Both the position numbers and the translations under genes were made by a program. Positions 36,265-44,474 of a stretch of DNA of 64,000 nucleotides are shown here, piece by piece. The first letter of the stretch is position 1. Each line of letters opens with the position of its first letter. This DNA comes from Thermococcus sp. M39 (GTDB lineage Archaea; Methanobacteriota_B; Thermococci; Thermococcales; Thermococcaceae). A model generated the notes under the pieces. The model had not been told where the DNA came from. It ran no database searches and saw only the letters and a list, made by a program, of their open reading frames with translations. The stretch is taken from the NCBI RefSeq assembly GCF_012027325.1, contig NZ_SNUG01000002.1:327211-391210 (forward strand). Direction: 5' to 3'.

Positions 36265-36840
36265 TCACCACCAGCCATAAAGCCACCTAAGCGTTCTCCT
36301 GCTGGGCATTCCTGTCCACGGGCAGTATCCCAAGCGAGCGCCCCAGCCTCTTCCTCCTCTGCCGCCACCTCTTCCCCAACCACGGCCTCTACCCCAACCG
36401 TAGCCAAAGCCATAAGCTGGGATCGGATAAGCTGGCCCATAGGCTGGTGCTGGTGGAATTGGATATGCTGGTGCTGTAACTTGAGGCTGAGCTGTTTGAG
36501 GAGCACCCTTAATCATACTCTCAACAGCTTCTTTAATTGGTATTCCTGGTGGGAATGTGTAAACATTAATTCCTGCAGCTTGGATTGCTCCTAAAGCGTT
36601 TGGCCCAAGCTGGGGTGCTATTACTGTATCAACGCCTTCATTTATGAGCATTTGCACAACCATAGGACCAGCTCCACTTGGAGCAGTAACTGCCGGATTC
36701 TGAATTGTCTTGACATCCTTTATTTCACCGTTTTCAACTTCAATTATAGTGAAAACTGGAGCTCTAGCGAAAACTGGTGCAATTGTGTCCTCTAATCCCC
36801 CATTAGCTGAGCTTGGAACTGCAATTTTCATCCTCACCAT
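36265..36840 (-). CDS. NifX-domain protein with Tyr/Pro linker and Gly/Arg/Trp tail (IssA-like)
   Basis: 191 residues from ATG 36840, spaced well from GGAGGTG. The N-terminal 110 residues are a NifX-type domain (SSANGGLEDTIAPVFARAPV, GVDTVIAPQLGPNALGAIQA). A Pro/Tyr-rich linker with repeated AYPIP and AYG motifs leads to a tail of Gly, Arg and Trp (YGWGRGRGWGRGGGRGG), ending in CPWTGMPSRRTLRW. Tail-driven assembly is known for IssA. It is the longer of the two paralogues. Confidence 0.82.
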   Translation of the reverse strand: MVRMKIAVPSSANGGLEDTIAPVFARAPVFTIIEVENGEIKDVKTIQNPAVTAPSGAGPMVVQMLINEGVDTVIAPQLGPNALGAIQAAGINVYTFPPGIPIKEAVESMIKGAPQTAQPQVTAPAYPIPPAPAYGPAYPIPAYGFGYGWGRGRGWGRGGGRGGRGWGARLGYCPWTGMPSRRTLRWLYGWW

Positions 36841-36872
36841 ATTCATCACCTCCACTTCTTAATCCTTTTCTA

Positions 36873-36892
36873 TTTTGTGCATATGCACAAAA
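36873..36892 (-). promoter_or_regulatory. Operator C1: extended GCATATGC palindrome
   Basis: TTTTGTGCATATGCACAAAA is a perfect palindrome (a further A/T pair outside also matches) upstream of the longer NifX-type gene. Here it lies downstream of the TATA-like GCTTTTAAG (about 36895-36903), the reverse order to sites A and B. Confidence 0.7.
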
Positions 36893-36904
36893 TCTTAAAA
36901 GCTT

Positions 36905-36918
36905 TTCGGTTGACCTAA
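36905..36918 (-). promoter_or_regulatory. Operator C2: TTAGG-N4-CCGAA box (one mismatch)
   Basis: On the minus strand TTAGGTCAACCGAA lies on the upstream side of the TATA box. It differs by one base from the symmetric TTAGG-N4-CCTAA pattern. It is also close to the divergent hef promoter, whose TATA is TTTATAAATA at about 36927. Confidence 0.5.
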
Positions 36919-36965
36919 CATACTGGTTTATAAATACCGGATAGGAGAAAATAATTGAGATAACC

Positions 36966-39287
36966 ATGTACTTACGAAGGGACTTAATCCAACCTCGTGT
37001 TTATCAGGAAGTCATTTATGCCAAGTGTAAGGATAAGAATAGTTTAATTGTTCTTCCAACTGGTTTAGGAAAAACGCTCATTGCAATGATGATTGCTGAT
37101 TATAGACTGTCAAAATACGGTGGGAAGGTTTTAATGCTTGCCCCTACAAAGCCTCTTGCTCTTCAGCACAGAGAAAGCTTCGTTAGGCTTTTCAATTTAC
37201 CTCCAGAGAAAATTAATGTCTTAACAGGTGAGCTCTCACCAGAGCAGCGAGCCAAAATCTGGGAGAGGAGCATAATCATCACGGCAACTCCTCAAACGAT
37301 TGAAAATGATCTCCTCGTTGGGAGAATAAGCTTAGAAGATGTTGTTCTGCTTGTATTTGATGAAGCTCATAGAGCAGTTGGCAACTATGCATATGTTTAC
37401 ATTGCCAAAGAATACATGCGGCAGGCAAAGCATCCCCTCATTTTAGGTCTAACCGCCTCACCGGGTAATGATGAGGAAAAAATAAGACAAGTTCTAAAGA
37501 ATTTGTACATCGAGCATGTTGAAGTGAGAACTGAAAGCTCTCCAGATGTTAGACCTTATGTACAAGGTATCAGATTTGAGTGGATTAAAGTTGAACTGCC
37601 CGAGATTTACAAAGAGGTTAGAAAGCTCTTGAGGGAAATGCTTAAGGATGCCTTAAAACCTTTAGCCGAAGCTGGCTTGGTGGATTCCTACTCTCCAGAC
37701 ATACCAAAGAAAGACGTCCTCAAAGCAGGGCAGATAATCAATGCCGAAGTTGCGAAAGGCAATTATGAAGTTGGGAAACTCATGCTCTATCAAGCTAAAG
37801 CTATGAAGCTCCACCATGCCATTGAGCTTTTGGAAACTCAAGGACTAACAGCACTAAGGGCTTATTTAAAAAAGCTTTACGAAGAGAGGCAAACAAAATC
37901 AAACAAAGAGCTCATGAGCGATCCAAGAATGAAGAGGGCAATATCACTTTTAATTCAAGCCAGAGATTTAGGATTAGATCATCCAAAAATGGACAAGCTA
38001 AAGGAGCTTATAAAAGAGCAGCTTGAGAAAAAACCAAACTCAAAAATAATCGTTTTCACGAATTATAGAGACACTGCGAAGAAAATAGTTAAGGAGTTAG
38101 TTGATATTGGGATTAAAGTTTCACGCTTTGTCGGACAAGCAAGCAGAGAGAATGACAAGGGAATGAGCCAGAAGAAGCAGAAAGAAATTCTTGACCTCTT
38201 CTCTCAGGGGGTATTCAACGTTCTAGTGGCTACAAGTGTTGGTGAGGAGGGTTTGGATGTTCCAGAAGTAGATTTGGTTGTATTCTATGAGCCGGTACCC
38301 TCAGCAATTAGGAGCATACAGAGAAGGGGAAGGACTGGAAGGCACAAGCCCGGCAGAGTTGTGATTTTAATGGCAAAAGGAACGAGAGATGAAGCCTACT
38401 ACTGGAGTTCACGGCACAAAGAAAAGCAGATGATAGCTGTCCTTAAGAAGGTGAGTGAAATGGTTAAAAAAGAGAAGCAGGCTTCCCTTTTGGGATTTGT
38501 TAAGCCCAAAAAAGAGGAAGAAGAAAAAGGAGAGCTTATTGTTGAAGAAGAAAAAGAACAGCAGAAAGCTGAAGTTTCAACGGAAGAAGTCTATGAGAAA
38601 CTTCCGGTTAAGCCAATTTTTGTGAAAAAGCCTAAAGGGATTGTCATCTATGTTGATTCTCGCGAGCTGAAGAGTCAAGTGCCCAAGTATCTTAAGGAAC
38701 TTGGGGCTCACATTGAAGTCAAAACTCTGGATGTCGGTGATTACATAGTCAGCGAGGATGTAGCTGTTGAGAGGAAGTCGGCAAATGATTTCATTCAGTC
38801 CATAATTGACGGCCGTCTCTTTGACCAAGTGAAGAGGTTAACAGAGGCATATGCGAGACCCGTGATAATCATTGAGGGGCAGCTTTATGGAATTAGGAAT
38901 GTTCATCCTAATGCAATTAGAGGGGCTTTAGCTGCCGTAACCATCGATTGGGGTGTGCCGATTCTCTTTTCTGCTGATGCTAAAGAGACAGCACAGTTCA
39001 TCTACTTAATCGCAAAGAGAGAGCAGGAGGAAAGGAAAAAGGAAGTTGCTGTAAGGAGCGAGAAGAAGGCGTTGACTTTAGCGGATAGGCAGAGGCTGAT
39101 AGTTGAAGGCTTACCTTATGTTTCAGCAACTTTAGCAAAGCGTTTGCTTAGGCATTTTGGAAGCGTTGAAAGGGTTTTCACAGCAAAAGAAAGCGAACTC
39201 ATGGAAGTCGAAGGCATTGGAGAGAAAATAGCGAGGGAAATTAGGAAAGTTATCACAGCTCCTTATGTAGAAGACGAAAATAAATGA
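36966..39287 (+). CDS. hef: Hef helicase/nuclease (XPF/FANCM family)
   Basis: 773 residues. N-terminal superfamily 2 helicase: Walker A LPTGLGKT (residues 30-37), VFDEAHRA, GLTASPG, and motif VI QRRGRTGRH. A charged linker (about 505-555) joins to the XPF-type nuclease with VDSRELKSQ, DVGDYIVSEDVAVERKSAND (GD...ERK...D signature), and a C-terminal tandem HhH region (VEGLPYVSATLAKRLLRHFG and VEGIGEKIAREI). Hef processes stalled replication forks. TATA TTTATAAATA lies about 30 bases before ATG, so the mRNA is nearly leaderless. Confidence 0.97.
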   Translation: MYLRRDLIQPRVYQEVIYAKCKDKNSLIVLPTGLGKTLIAMMIADYRLSKYGGKVLMLAPTKPLALQHRESFVRLFNLPPEKINVLTGELSPEQRAKIWERSIIITATPQTIENDLLVGRISLEDVVLLVFDEAHRAVGNYAYVYIAKEYMRQAKHPLILGLTASPGNDEEKIRQVLKNLYIEHVEVRTESSPDVRPYVQGIRFEWIKVELPEIYKEVRKLLREMLKDALKPLAEAGLVDSYSPDIPKKDVLKAGQIINAEVAKGNYEVGKLMLYQAKAMKLHHAIELLETQGLTALRAYLKKLYEERQTKSNKELMSDPRMKRAISLLIQARDLGLDHPKMDKLKELIKEQLEKKPNSKIIVFTNYRDTAKKIVKELVDIGIKVSRFVGQASRENDKGMSQKKQKEILDLFSQGVFNVLVATSVGEEGLDVPEVDLVVFYEPVPSAIRSIQRRGRTGRHKPGRVVILMAKGTRDEAYYWSSRHKEKQMIAVLKKVSEMVKKEKQASLLGFVKPKKEEEEKGELIVEEEKEQQKAEVSTEEVYEKLPVKPIFVKKPKGIVIYVDSRELKSQVPKYLKELGAHIEVKTLDVGDYIVSEDVAVERKSANDFIQSIIDGRLFDQVKRLTEAYARPVIIIEGQLYGIRNVHPNAIRGALAAVTIDWGVPILFSADAKETAQFIYLIAKREQEERKKEVAVRSEKKALTLADRQRLIVEGLPYVSATLAKRLLRHFGSVERVFTAKESELMEVEGIGEKIAREIRKVITAPYVEDENK

Positions 39288-39290
39288 ATG

Positions 39291-39357
39291 TGCCCCGGGG
39301 GAGCGGAGGGAACTCACAGCTCGCCTCCGCGCTCATTCCCCACGGTTGCCCGGGGCA
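39291..39357 (+). ncRNA. GC-rich structured RNA candidate downstream of hef
   Basis: A 67-base segment of about 70% G+C in an AT-rich genome. The ends pair perfectly: TGCCCCGGG (39291-39299) with CCCGGGGCA (39349-39357). Inside, GCGGAGG (39303-39309) pairs with CCTCCGC (39324-39330). A GC-rich island with nested stems is the usual sign of a structured RNA in hyperthermophiles. It begins three bases after the hef stop codon. It may be an independent small RNA, an H/ACA-like RNA or a 3' UTR/terminator structure. Confidence 0.6.
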
Positions 39358-39487
39358 TTATAAATTCCGCACATTCAAACTTAAGCTTTTTTCATAACCT
39401 TCAGGAATATTTATGAAGAACTGTAATAATTGCGGCTCATGAAAAGGTTATATAGAGCTTTTTTCTTAAAATAAAGTGGTGATATGT

Positions 39488-39727
39488 ATGAAAATCGTTG
39501 AATTAGACATTAAGTTACCATATGACAAAAGAGGAAAAATTCTAAGCAAATTATGTGATAGGGTTAGGGGTAAGATTAAGGATATACACTTCTTCCCACC
39601 CACAGCTTCTGGAATAAGTGAAATAAAGATGGAAGTTGAAACTGAAAACGTTCAAAAACTTCTCCAAGACTTGAAGAGGATCATAAAAGAAGGAAAAATA
39701 AGCTTCAAAGTCTTGGCTGAGGCTTAA
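39488..39727 (+). CDS. Hypothetical protein, 79 residues
   Basis: Starts at ATG 39488 after GGTGATAT; a TATA-like GGTTATATAG lies near 39446. Predicted alpha/beta (MKIVELDIKLPYDKRGKILS, ENVQKLLQDLKRIIKEGKIS). It is unrecognised but resembles small conserved proteins of the Thermococcales. It ends two bases before the convergent DppA-like gene. Confidence 0.6.
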   Translation: MKIVELDIKLPYDKRGKILSKLCDRVRGKIKDIHFFPPTASGISEIKMEVETENVQKLLQDLKRIIKEGKISFKVLAEA

Positions 39728-39729
39728 CT

Positions 39730-40572
39730 TTAACGCTGAACTATCGCCCTAACTCCTGCCGCTGCAAACACTAAAAGCTCAAAGAGCTTGTATGCCTCTT
39801 CTACATTCTTTGCTTCAAACTCCACAGTTTTTCCATCAATTCTCTTCACAGTAGGTAAGAGCTCAGCTGTGTCTGCCATCTCACTTCCTAAGAAGCGAAG
39901 CTTAACCTTCACAGGCTCTTCTGTTTTTAACGGTTTAGTTTCTCCACGCTTAAACTTTTCAACAGCTCTATCTACTGCTTCCCTTAGCTCCTTTTCAAGC
40001 TTCGCTAAGCTTGGACTTTTGGCTGAGTATCTTGATAAAGCGTTTTTAAACACAACGCCCTCAGCCCAAGGGGTGAAACTTTCCACGTCTTCTTCAATCA
40101 GCTTTGCATCTCCACCAACAAGAACAACTGGAATGTCCCAGCTACCTAAGAGGTAACTGTTGAGGAGGAATTCGCTCACTTTAACCCCGTTTATCTCGAG
40201 ATAATCAACTGTCGCACCGCTGTAAGTGTGATCAAAAGTTGCATAGGGAGTTCCAGCTTTTGCATGATAGCCTAGGAACATTGCAATGTCGCTTCCTTTA
40301 GCAAAAGCCACCATGCTTAAAGGCCTTGGGAATCCTCTCACAAGCTCAACGTATTCTGGCAGTTCATCAACCAAGAGGTTGACCATAGGGCCATGGCTGT
40401 CTGCTATGATAATCTCGTCAAAACCTTTTTCGTGAAGTGCTTCTGCGACAGTCAATGTTATTTTGGTTGCTATCTTTCTTGCCTCATTATATAAGGCTCC
40501 TTTAACAAAGAGATGCTCTCTGCTGACGACAAAGGGCATGCCTTCTAAATCTATGGAGATGAAGGCTTTCAT
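39730..40572 (-). CDS. D-aminopeptidase DppA family protein (peptidase M55)
   Basis: 280 residues. The N-terminal metal-binding motif SIDLEGMPFVV (Asp8 and Glu10) and the later zinc-ligand segments ADSHGPMVNLL and FLGYHAKAGTPYATFDHTYSG are typical for DppA-type zinc aminopeptidases. Bacterial DppA cleaves D-amino-acid peptides; substrates in archaea are not established. Cytoplasmic, single-gene unit. Confidence 0.88.
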   Translation of the reverse strand: MKAFISIDLEGMPFVVSREHLFVKGALYNEARKIATKITLTVAEALHEKGFDEIIIADSHGPMVNLLVDELPEYVELVRGFPRPLSMVAFAKGSDIAMFLGYHAKAGTPYATFDHTYSGATVDYLEINGVKVSEFLLNSYLLGSWDIPVVLVGGDAKLIEEDVESFTPWAEGVVFKNALSRYSAKSPSLAKLEKELREAVDRAVEKFKRGETKPLKTEEPVKVKLRFLGSEMADTAELLPTVKRIDGKTVEFEAKNVEEAYKLFELLVFAAAGVRAIVQR

Positions 40573-40633
40573 TTACATCACCAAGACAAATATCGAAACG
40601 ATAAAAGAAAAGTTTTGTGGTTAGGTTGTTTCT

Positions 40634-41743
40634 TTAATGTCTTAAACGTGAAAACACAATCATAAGCGTCAGTACCGCCAAGAAGAGCACAAGAACATCG
40701 GGAAGCTGACTTTGGTACCATTTTTTAGGAGTGAGTTCACTGTATTTAACAGGAAGTGCCAGCACCCGCACCCCTTCTTCTGAAACCTGAAGGAGCGGCA
40801 GTTCTTTAAGGGTTCTACCGTCGTAATAATACAAGGAAACTTTTAAGGGTTTTTGGGGACGCCCTTGACCAGGATACAGAATGATGGTATATAGCCCATG
40901 ATAGTTGTATCCAGACTGCACCCACATGCTCTCGTTGGCAAATCCAACACCCAGACTCGGAGGGACTATTAGCAGGCCATCACCAAAGAAGATTGCGCAA
41001 GAGCGGTTGACCGGCTCGAACCTCTGCTTTAACTCCCTGAGCGGGACTCTAAAGTGAGAGGGCTCAAACAAAACGTAACTTCCCTTAACCACTGGGCGCA
41101 GGCACTGTTTGTTCTGAAGGTTGCCCGGATCAAAGGGAAGCTTACGCAACCACGACTCGTAAGGCTCACTTTTGAGGGTTAGATTCCTCTCGTTGCCAAT
41201 GGCGATAAGCTCAACCGAGTCATCAATTTTGTACAGGACTCTTTTCCCTTTTGGCCACTCGTAGAGTAGGAGGTAAAGCATTGAAACGTTTATCTCACCA
41301 ATCCATAGCACCTCTCCGAGCTTCTGAAGCACTCCCTCCCGATAGCGGATTACGGTGACCCTGTCAGAGGCTGGAGGGTTCTTCATTGGAAAACTTGTGT
41401 TGGTTGAAGTGAGGAGGAAAAGATAGAGCCACCCTTTGTAGAAGGCTAAAGGTGGGAGCTCATATCCAGAAAACCCCATAAAATCAACGTAGTAAACACC
41501 GCTTTTGTTAACATAGAAGATGAAGTAAGTCCAAAGCTCCATTGGTTTAAGAACTCCCTCCGAAAAATGGCCTGCTTCCTCGTAGTAACCATAATCAACA
41601 CCAACAAGGGCACCTTCTGAATCGGAATATATGACAAAGGGCTGGAGTGATATTCCCCAGGGATTAAGGCTGGAATCCTGTAATGCTGATGCCAGCGGGA
41701 GGGCTAAAAAGAGGAGCAAGAGTATCAGAACGACTTCTTTCAT
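40634..41743 (-). CDS. Exported membrane-anchored protein, paralogue pair member 2
   Basis: 369 residues from ATG 41743 (GGGGGAG upstream; ATGA overlap with the previous gene). An N-terminal signal peptide MKEVVLILLLLFLALPLASA, a large extracellular beta-rich domain (about 30-335), and a C-terminal transmembrane helix (PDVLVLFLAVLTLMIVFSRL). It shares segments with its neighbour: IFYVNKSGVYYVDFMG compares with VFYLNKTGAFLVGIY. No known family is recognised. Probably displayed on the cell surface. Confidence 0.65.
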   Translation of the reverse strand: MKEVVLILLLLFLALPLASALQDSSLNPWGISLQPFVIYSDSEGALVGVDYGYYEEAGHFSEGVLKPMELWTYFIFYVNKSGVYYVDFMGFSGYELPPLAFYKGWLYLFLLTSTNTSFPMKNPPASDRVTVIRYREGVLQKLGEVLWIGEINVSMLYLLLYEWPKGKRVLYKIDDSVELIAIGNERNLTLKSEPYESWLRKLPFDPGNLQNKQCLRPVVKGSYVLFEPSHFRVPLRELKQRFEPVNRSCAIFFGDGLLIVPPSLGVGFANESMWVQSGYNYHGLYTIILYPGQGRPQKPLKVSLYYYDGRTLKELPLLQVSEEGVRVLALPVKYSELTPKKWYQSQLPDVLVLFLAVLTLMIVFSRLRH

Positions 41744-42696
41744 GAGAACTCCCCCCTGAGGAGTAGGAATGCTATGACTATTAAAACAATAAGGATAAAC
41801 TTCAGAGACTGAGAATATGGGTATGGTGCATATTTTGCCGAGCACTCTCTAAGAGTCAAATTTCCTTTGACATAGAAAATGTCAATATATTTCGCTCTCT
41901 GTCTCATGGTATCCACGTCATAAACCCAGTAAAGTACTGGAAGTGCTTCCAGCTTTTTCCCATCATACAAAAAGACGGAGAGAGGTTTAAGAGAGCCTCT
42001 AACACCCTCTGCTACTTTATATGGAGGAGAATACAGACTGACTAAAAAGCTACCGTTCTTAAGTACCAATATCTCTTTCTGAAGTGGTGAATATATTAAT
42101 AGGCTGTTTCCCAAAACAACTCCCTTTAGGTGCTTACTTTCCCCATCGAGCCACAGATACGGCTTAACTTGCATTAAAGGAATTTTCCATGTTCTATTTT
42201 CGTCAGAAAATATTATAGTGTCATTAGAGAGAGTCCCACTAATTTCTTTGCCAGAGTGGATAAGAGGTATAGAGCCAGTGATGTTGCGTAGTGGAGTGAG
42301 GCATTTTGACGTTAGATTAACTGAATAAACCGTGTAATGGCTGTAATCTTGGTATTTCTCCATTATCCACGAACCATTTTCGTAGTAGAACCATATATCA
42401 TCAGAATAAATCCCAACTAAAAACGCTCCAGTCTTGTTCAGATAAAAAACGTAAGTTTGCCGAGATGCAGGAGCCATTGTACACTGATATCTCAAATCTC
42501 TACTCCAATTTATCCCTGGACATTTAACATAATCAAGAGGTTGTACATCAATCAAAAGAAAAGCATCAGACTCTCCACCATTAACAAACAGCTTTAAGCT
42601 AACCCCATTAGCGCTCCAGTCATAACCTAAAGCTAATGGACTAAAAAGGAACAAAATAAAAATTAACAAGAATTCTTCATAGATACTTTTCACCAA
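41740..42696 (-). CDS. Exported membrane-anchored protein, paralogue pair member 1
   Basis: 318 residues beginning TTG or GTG just after AGGTGAGG. Signal peptide (FLLIFILFLFSPLALG), a beta-rich extracellular domain with many N-x-S/T sites, and a C-terminal helix (LKFILIVLIVIAFLLL). Paralogous to the following gene. It overlaps the barrel-like protein gene upstream by 20 bases and the next gene by four, so all three are one operon. Confidence 0.65.
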   Translation of the reverse strand: MVKSIYEEFLLIFILFLFSPLALGYDWSANGVSLKLFVNGGESDAFLLIDVQPLDYVKCPGINWSRDLRYQCTMAPASRQTYVFYLNKTGAFLVGIYSDDIWFYYENGSWIMEKYQDYSHYTVYSVNLTSKCLTPLRNITGSIPLIHSGKEISGTLSNDTIIFSDENRTWKIPLMQVKPYLWLDGESKHLKGVVLGNSLLIYSPLQKEILVLKNGSFLVSLYSPPYKVAEGVRGSLKPLSVFLYDGKKLEALPVLYWVYDVDTMRQRAKYIDIFYVKGNLTLRECSAKYAPYPYSQSLKFILIVLIVIAFLLLRGEFS

Positions 42697-43600
42697 GCCT
42701 CACCTGACAGTAACTATTCAAACTGTCTATGACCTCAAGACTTACTCCAAAATAGTAAAGTCTGTGATAGAACTTTCTACCTAAAATTTCTTTTTGTGCT
42801 TTTATGTAATGGGACGCAAGTTCCTTACATTCCTCTGGTGAATTAAGAGTACACTGTCTACAATTCCCACAACCAGTGATTACCCCTTCATCAGCTTCCA
42901 TTGTTATGTATAATCCATTGTTGTGTATCCATCTGATGTATTCCTTTAATTCACTGTAGGTATATGGTGTTTCTCTATTGCCCTCTGTAGCAATTGTGGG
43001 GTATTGATAATAATTTGACTGAACAAAGATGTAATCAAATAGACCATCCCTGTGAATTGATGGTATGTCCGTATTGTCTCTTTCTGTTGTTCGAGCATAG
43101 GGTGCCCAGATAAATTTCAAGCCATATGAATGAACTATATCAGATAAAATCTCAATGGTTTGAGGATTAATTTGAGGATCTTTGTTCTTTCTATAGTTTG
43201 CAAACATCCACCCATTTTCTAATGACCAGTAGAATCCTTTTAAATTAGAACCTGCAAATTTTAAGACACCTTCAATCCAGTCTGACCAGTATTTATGACT
43301 CCCTCTGGGATTATCTCTTGGTTCTGAACTTCTATATTGATAATATGGGATTGTCACATAGAGTGGAATTGTATGTATTACTCTAAATACATCCTCTGCA
43401 AAAGTTTCTCCGTCTAATTTTCCATTTCCGGTATACTGAATAGACACTCCCGCTAATCCCTCAGCTATTGCATAGTTAAAACCTCTGCGTTTGAAATCAC
43501 TCCAATCTGCTGTTCCTTCTTTGTCTTCAACACTTTCTTTAAGTCTTGATTTGTGATATTCTCCGTCCCAGCTGAAATACCACAATCCAAACGTTGCCAT
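42677..43600 (-). CDS. TIM-barrel-like protein, possibly DUF4855/glycosidase-like
   Basis: 307 residues without signal peptide. The strand-end motifs of a (beta/alpha)8 barrel are visible: FGLWYFSWDGEYHKSRL, GFYWSLENGWMFANYR, LKFIWAPYART, DYIFVQSNYYQYP, LYITMEADEGV. These resemble DUF4855 or other glycoside-hydrolase-like proteins. Acidic residues in the Glu-Asn and Glu-Ala-Asp segments could be catalytic. A C-terminal Cys motif (CGNCRQC) is unusual. First gene of the operon with the two exported proteins. Confidence 0.55.
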   Translation of the reverse strand: MATFGLWYFSWDGEYHKSRLKESVEDKEGTADWSDFKRRGFNYAIAEGLAGVSIQYTGNGKLDGETFAEDVFRVIHTIPLYVTIPYYQYRSSEPRDNPRGSHKYWSDWIEGVLKFAGSNLKGFYWSLENGWMFANYRKNKDPQINPQTIEILSDIVHSYGLKFIWAPYARTTERDNTDIPSIHRDGLFDYIFVQSNYYQYPTIATEGNRETPYTYSELKEYIRWIHNNGLYITMEADEGVITGCGNCRQCTLNSPEECKELASHYIKAQKEILGRKFYHRLYYFGVSLEVIDSLNSYCQVRLGEKYL

Positions 43601-43712
43601 ATTAATACCTCCAAAGATTTCTCATTGATTACTATAGTCTATTAATTTTTGTAATTCTTTCTCTTCAAATTTTACATACCTTACAAAATAGTAAACAAAA
43701 TCTGTTAAAGTG

Positions 43713-44474
43713 TTATCCTTTAACCCCTTTGATTAAACTCTCAAGTCTCTTTCTGGCTTCTTCCAAAGAACCAGCTTTTTCGATAGCTGTTCCCGTAACA
43801 ATGATATCTGCTCCGCTCTGGGCAACCTCTCTGGCATCTTCATAGGTCCTTATTCCACCTCCAACGATGAGTGGAACATCAATGACGCTCTTAACAACCC
43901 TAATCATCCTATTTGGGACGTGTTCAGGCGCCCCACTTCCAGCCTCAAGGTATACTAATCTCATTCCCAAATATTGACCAGCTAAAGCATAAGCTGCTGC
44001 TATCTTTGGCTTGTGTCTCGGAATTGGCTTTGCATCTCCAACCCATCCAACAGTTTCGCCCGGCTCAATTATTAAGTAAGCCATCGGAATTGGTTCAATT
44101 CCATATCTTTTTACGGTAAATGCACCTAAAGCTTGAGCACCCGTAATAAAGAATGGATTTCTCGAATTGAGAAGGCTCATGAAGAAGATTGCATCAGCAT
44201 ACTTTGTAATCCCCCCATGTGAACCAGGGAAGAGTATTACGGGTAGAGAGGAGCTTTCTTTTATGGCTTTGACTACTTCATCAAGAACCTCGCCTTCAGC
44301 ACCAGTCGAGCCTCCCACCATTATTGCATCTACTCCAACTTCCTCGCACATTTGAGCTATTTTTGAAGCCTCTTCTGGTGAAACATCATCTGGATCAAGC
44401 AGAACAAAGTGCAGCTTTTCCTTTTCAAGCTTTTCGTGAATATATGATTCAACCTTTCCAAGCTTCAGTTTCAT
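43713..44474 (-). CDS. Geranylgeranylglyceryl phosphate synthase
   Basis: 253 residues, PcrB/GGGPS family TIM barrel. It joins geranylgeranyl diphosphate to sn-glycerol 1-phosphate, the first ether bond of archaeal lipids. The conserved segments LLDPDD, VGGSTG, FPGSHGGI, YLEAGSGAP and GGGIRTYEDA are all visible. The G1P-producing enzyme is at 58728. It overlaps the GIY-YIG-like gene by four bases. Confidence 0.94.
   Translation of the reverse strand: MKLKLGKVESYIHEKLEKEKLHFVLLDPDDVSPEEASKIAQMCEEVGVDAIMVGGSTGAEGEVLDEVVKAIKESSSLPVILFPGSHGGITKYADAIFFMSLLNSRNPFFITGAQALGAFTVKRYGIEPIPMAYLIIEPGETVGWVGDAKPIPRHKPKIAAAYALAGQYLGMRLVYLEAGSGAPEHVPNRMIRVVKSVIDVPLIVGGGIRTYEDAREVAQSGADIIVTGTAIEKAGSLEEARKRLESLIKGVKG

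Noticed and set aside
39291-39357. Box C/D RNA or tRNA
   Set aside because: No RUGAUGA/CUGA boxes and no cloverleaf; kept only as an unspecified structured RNA.
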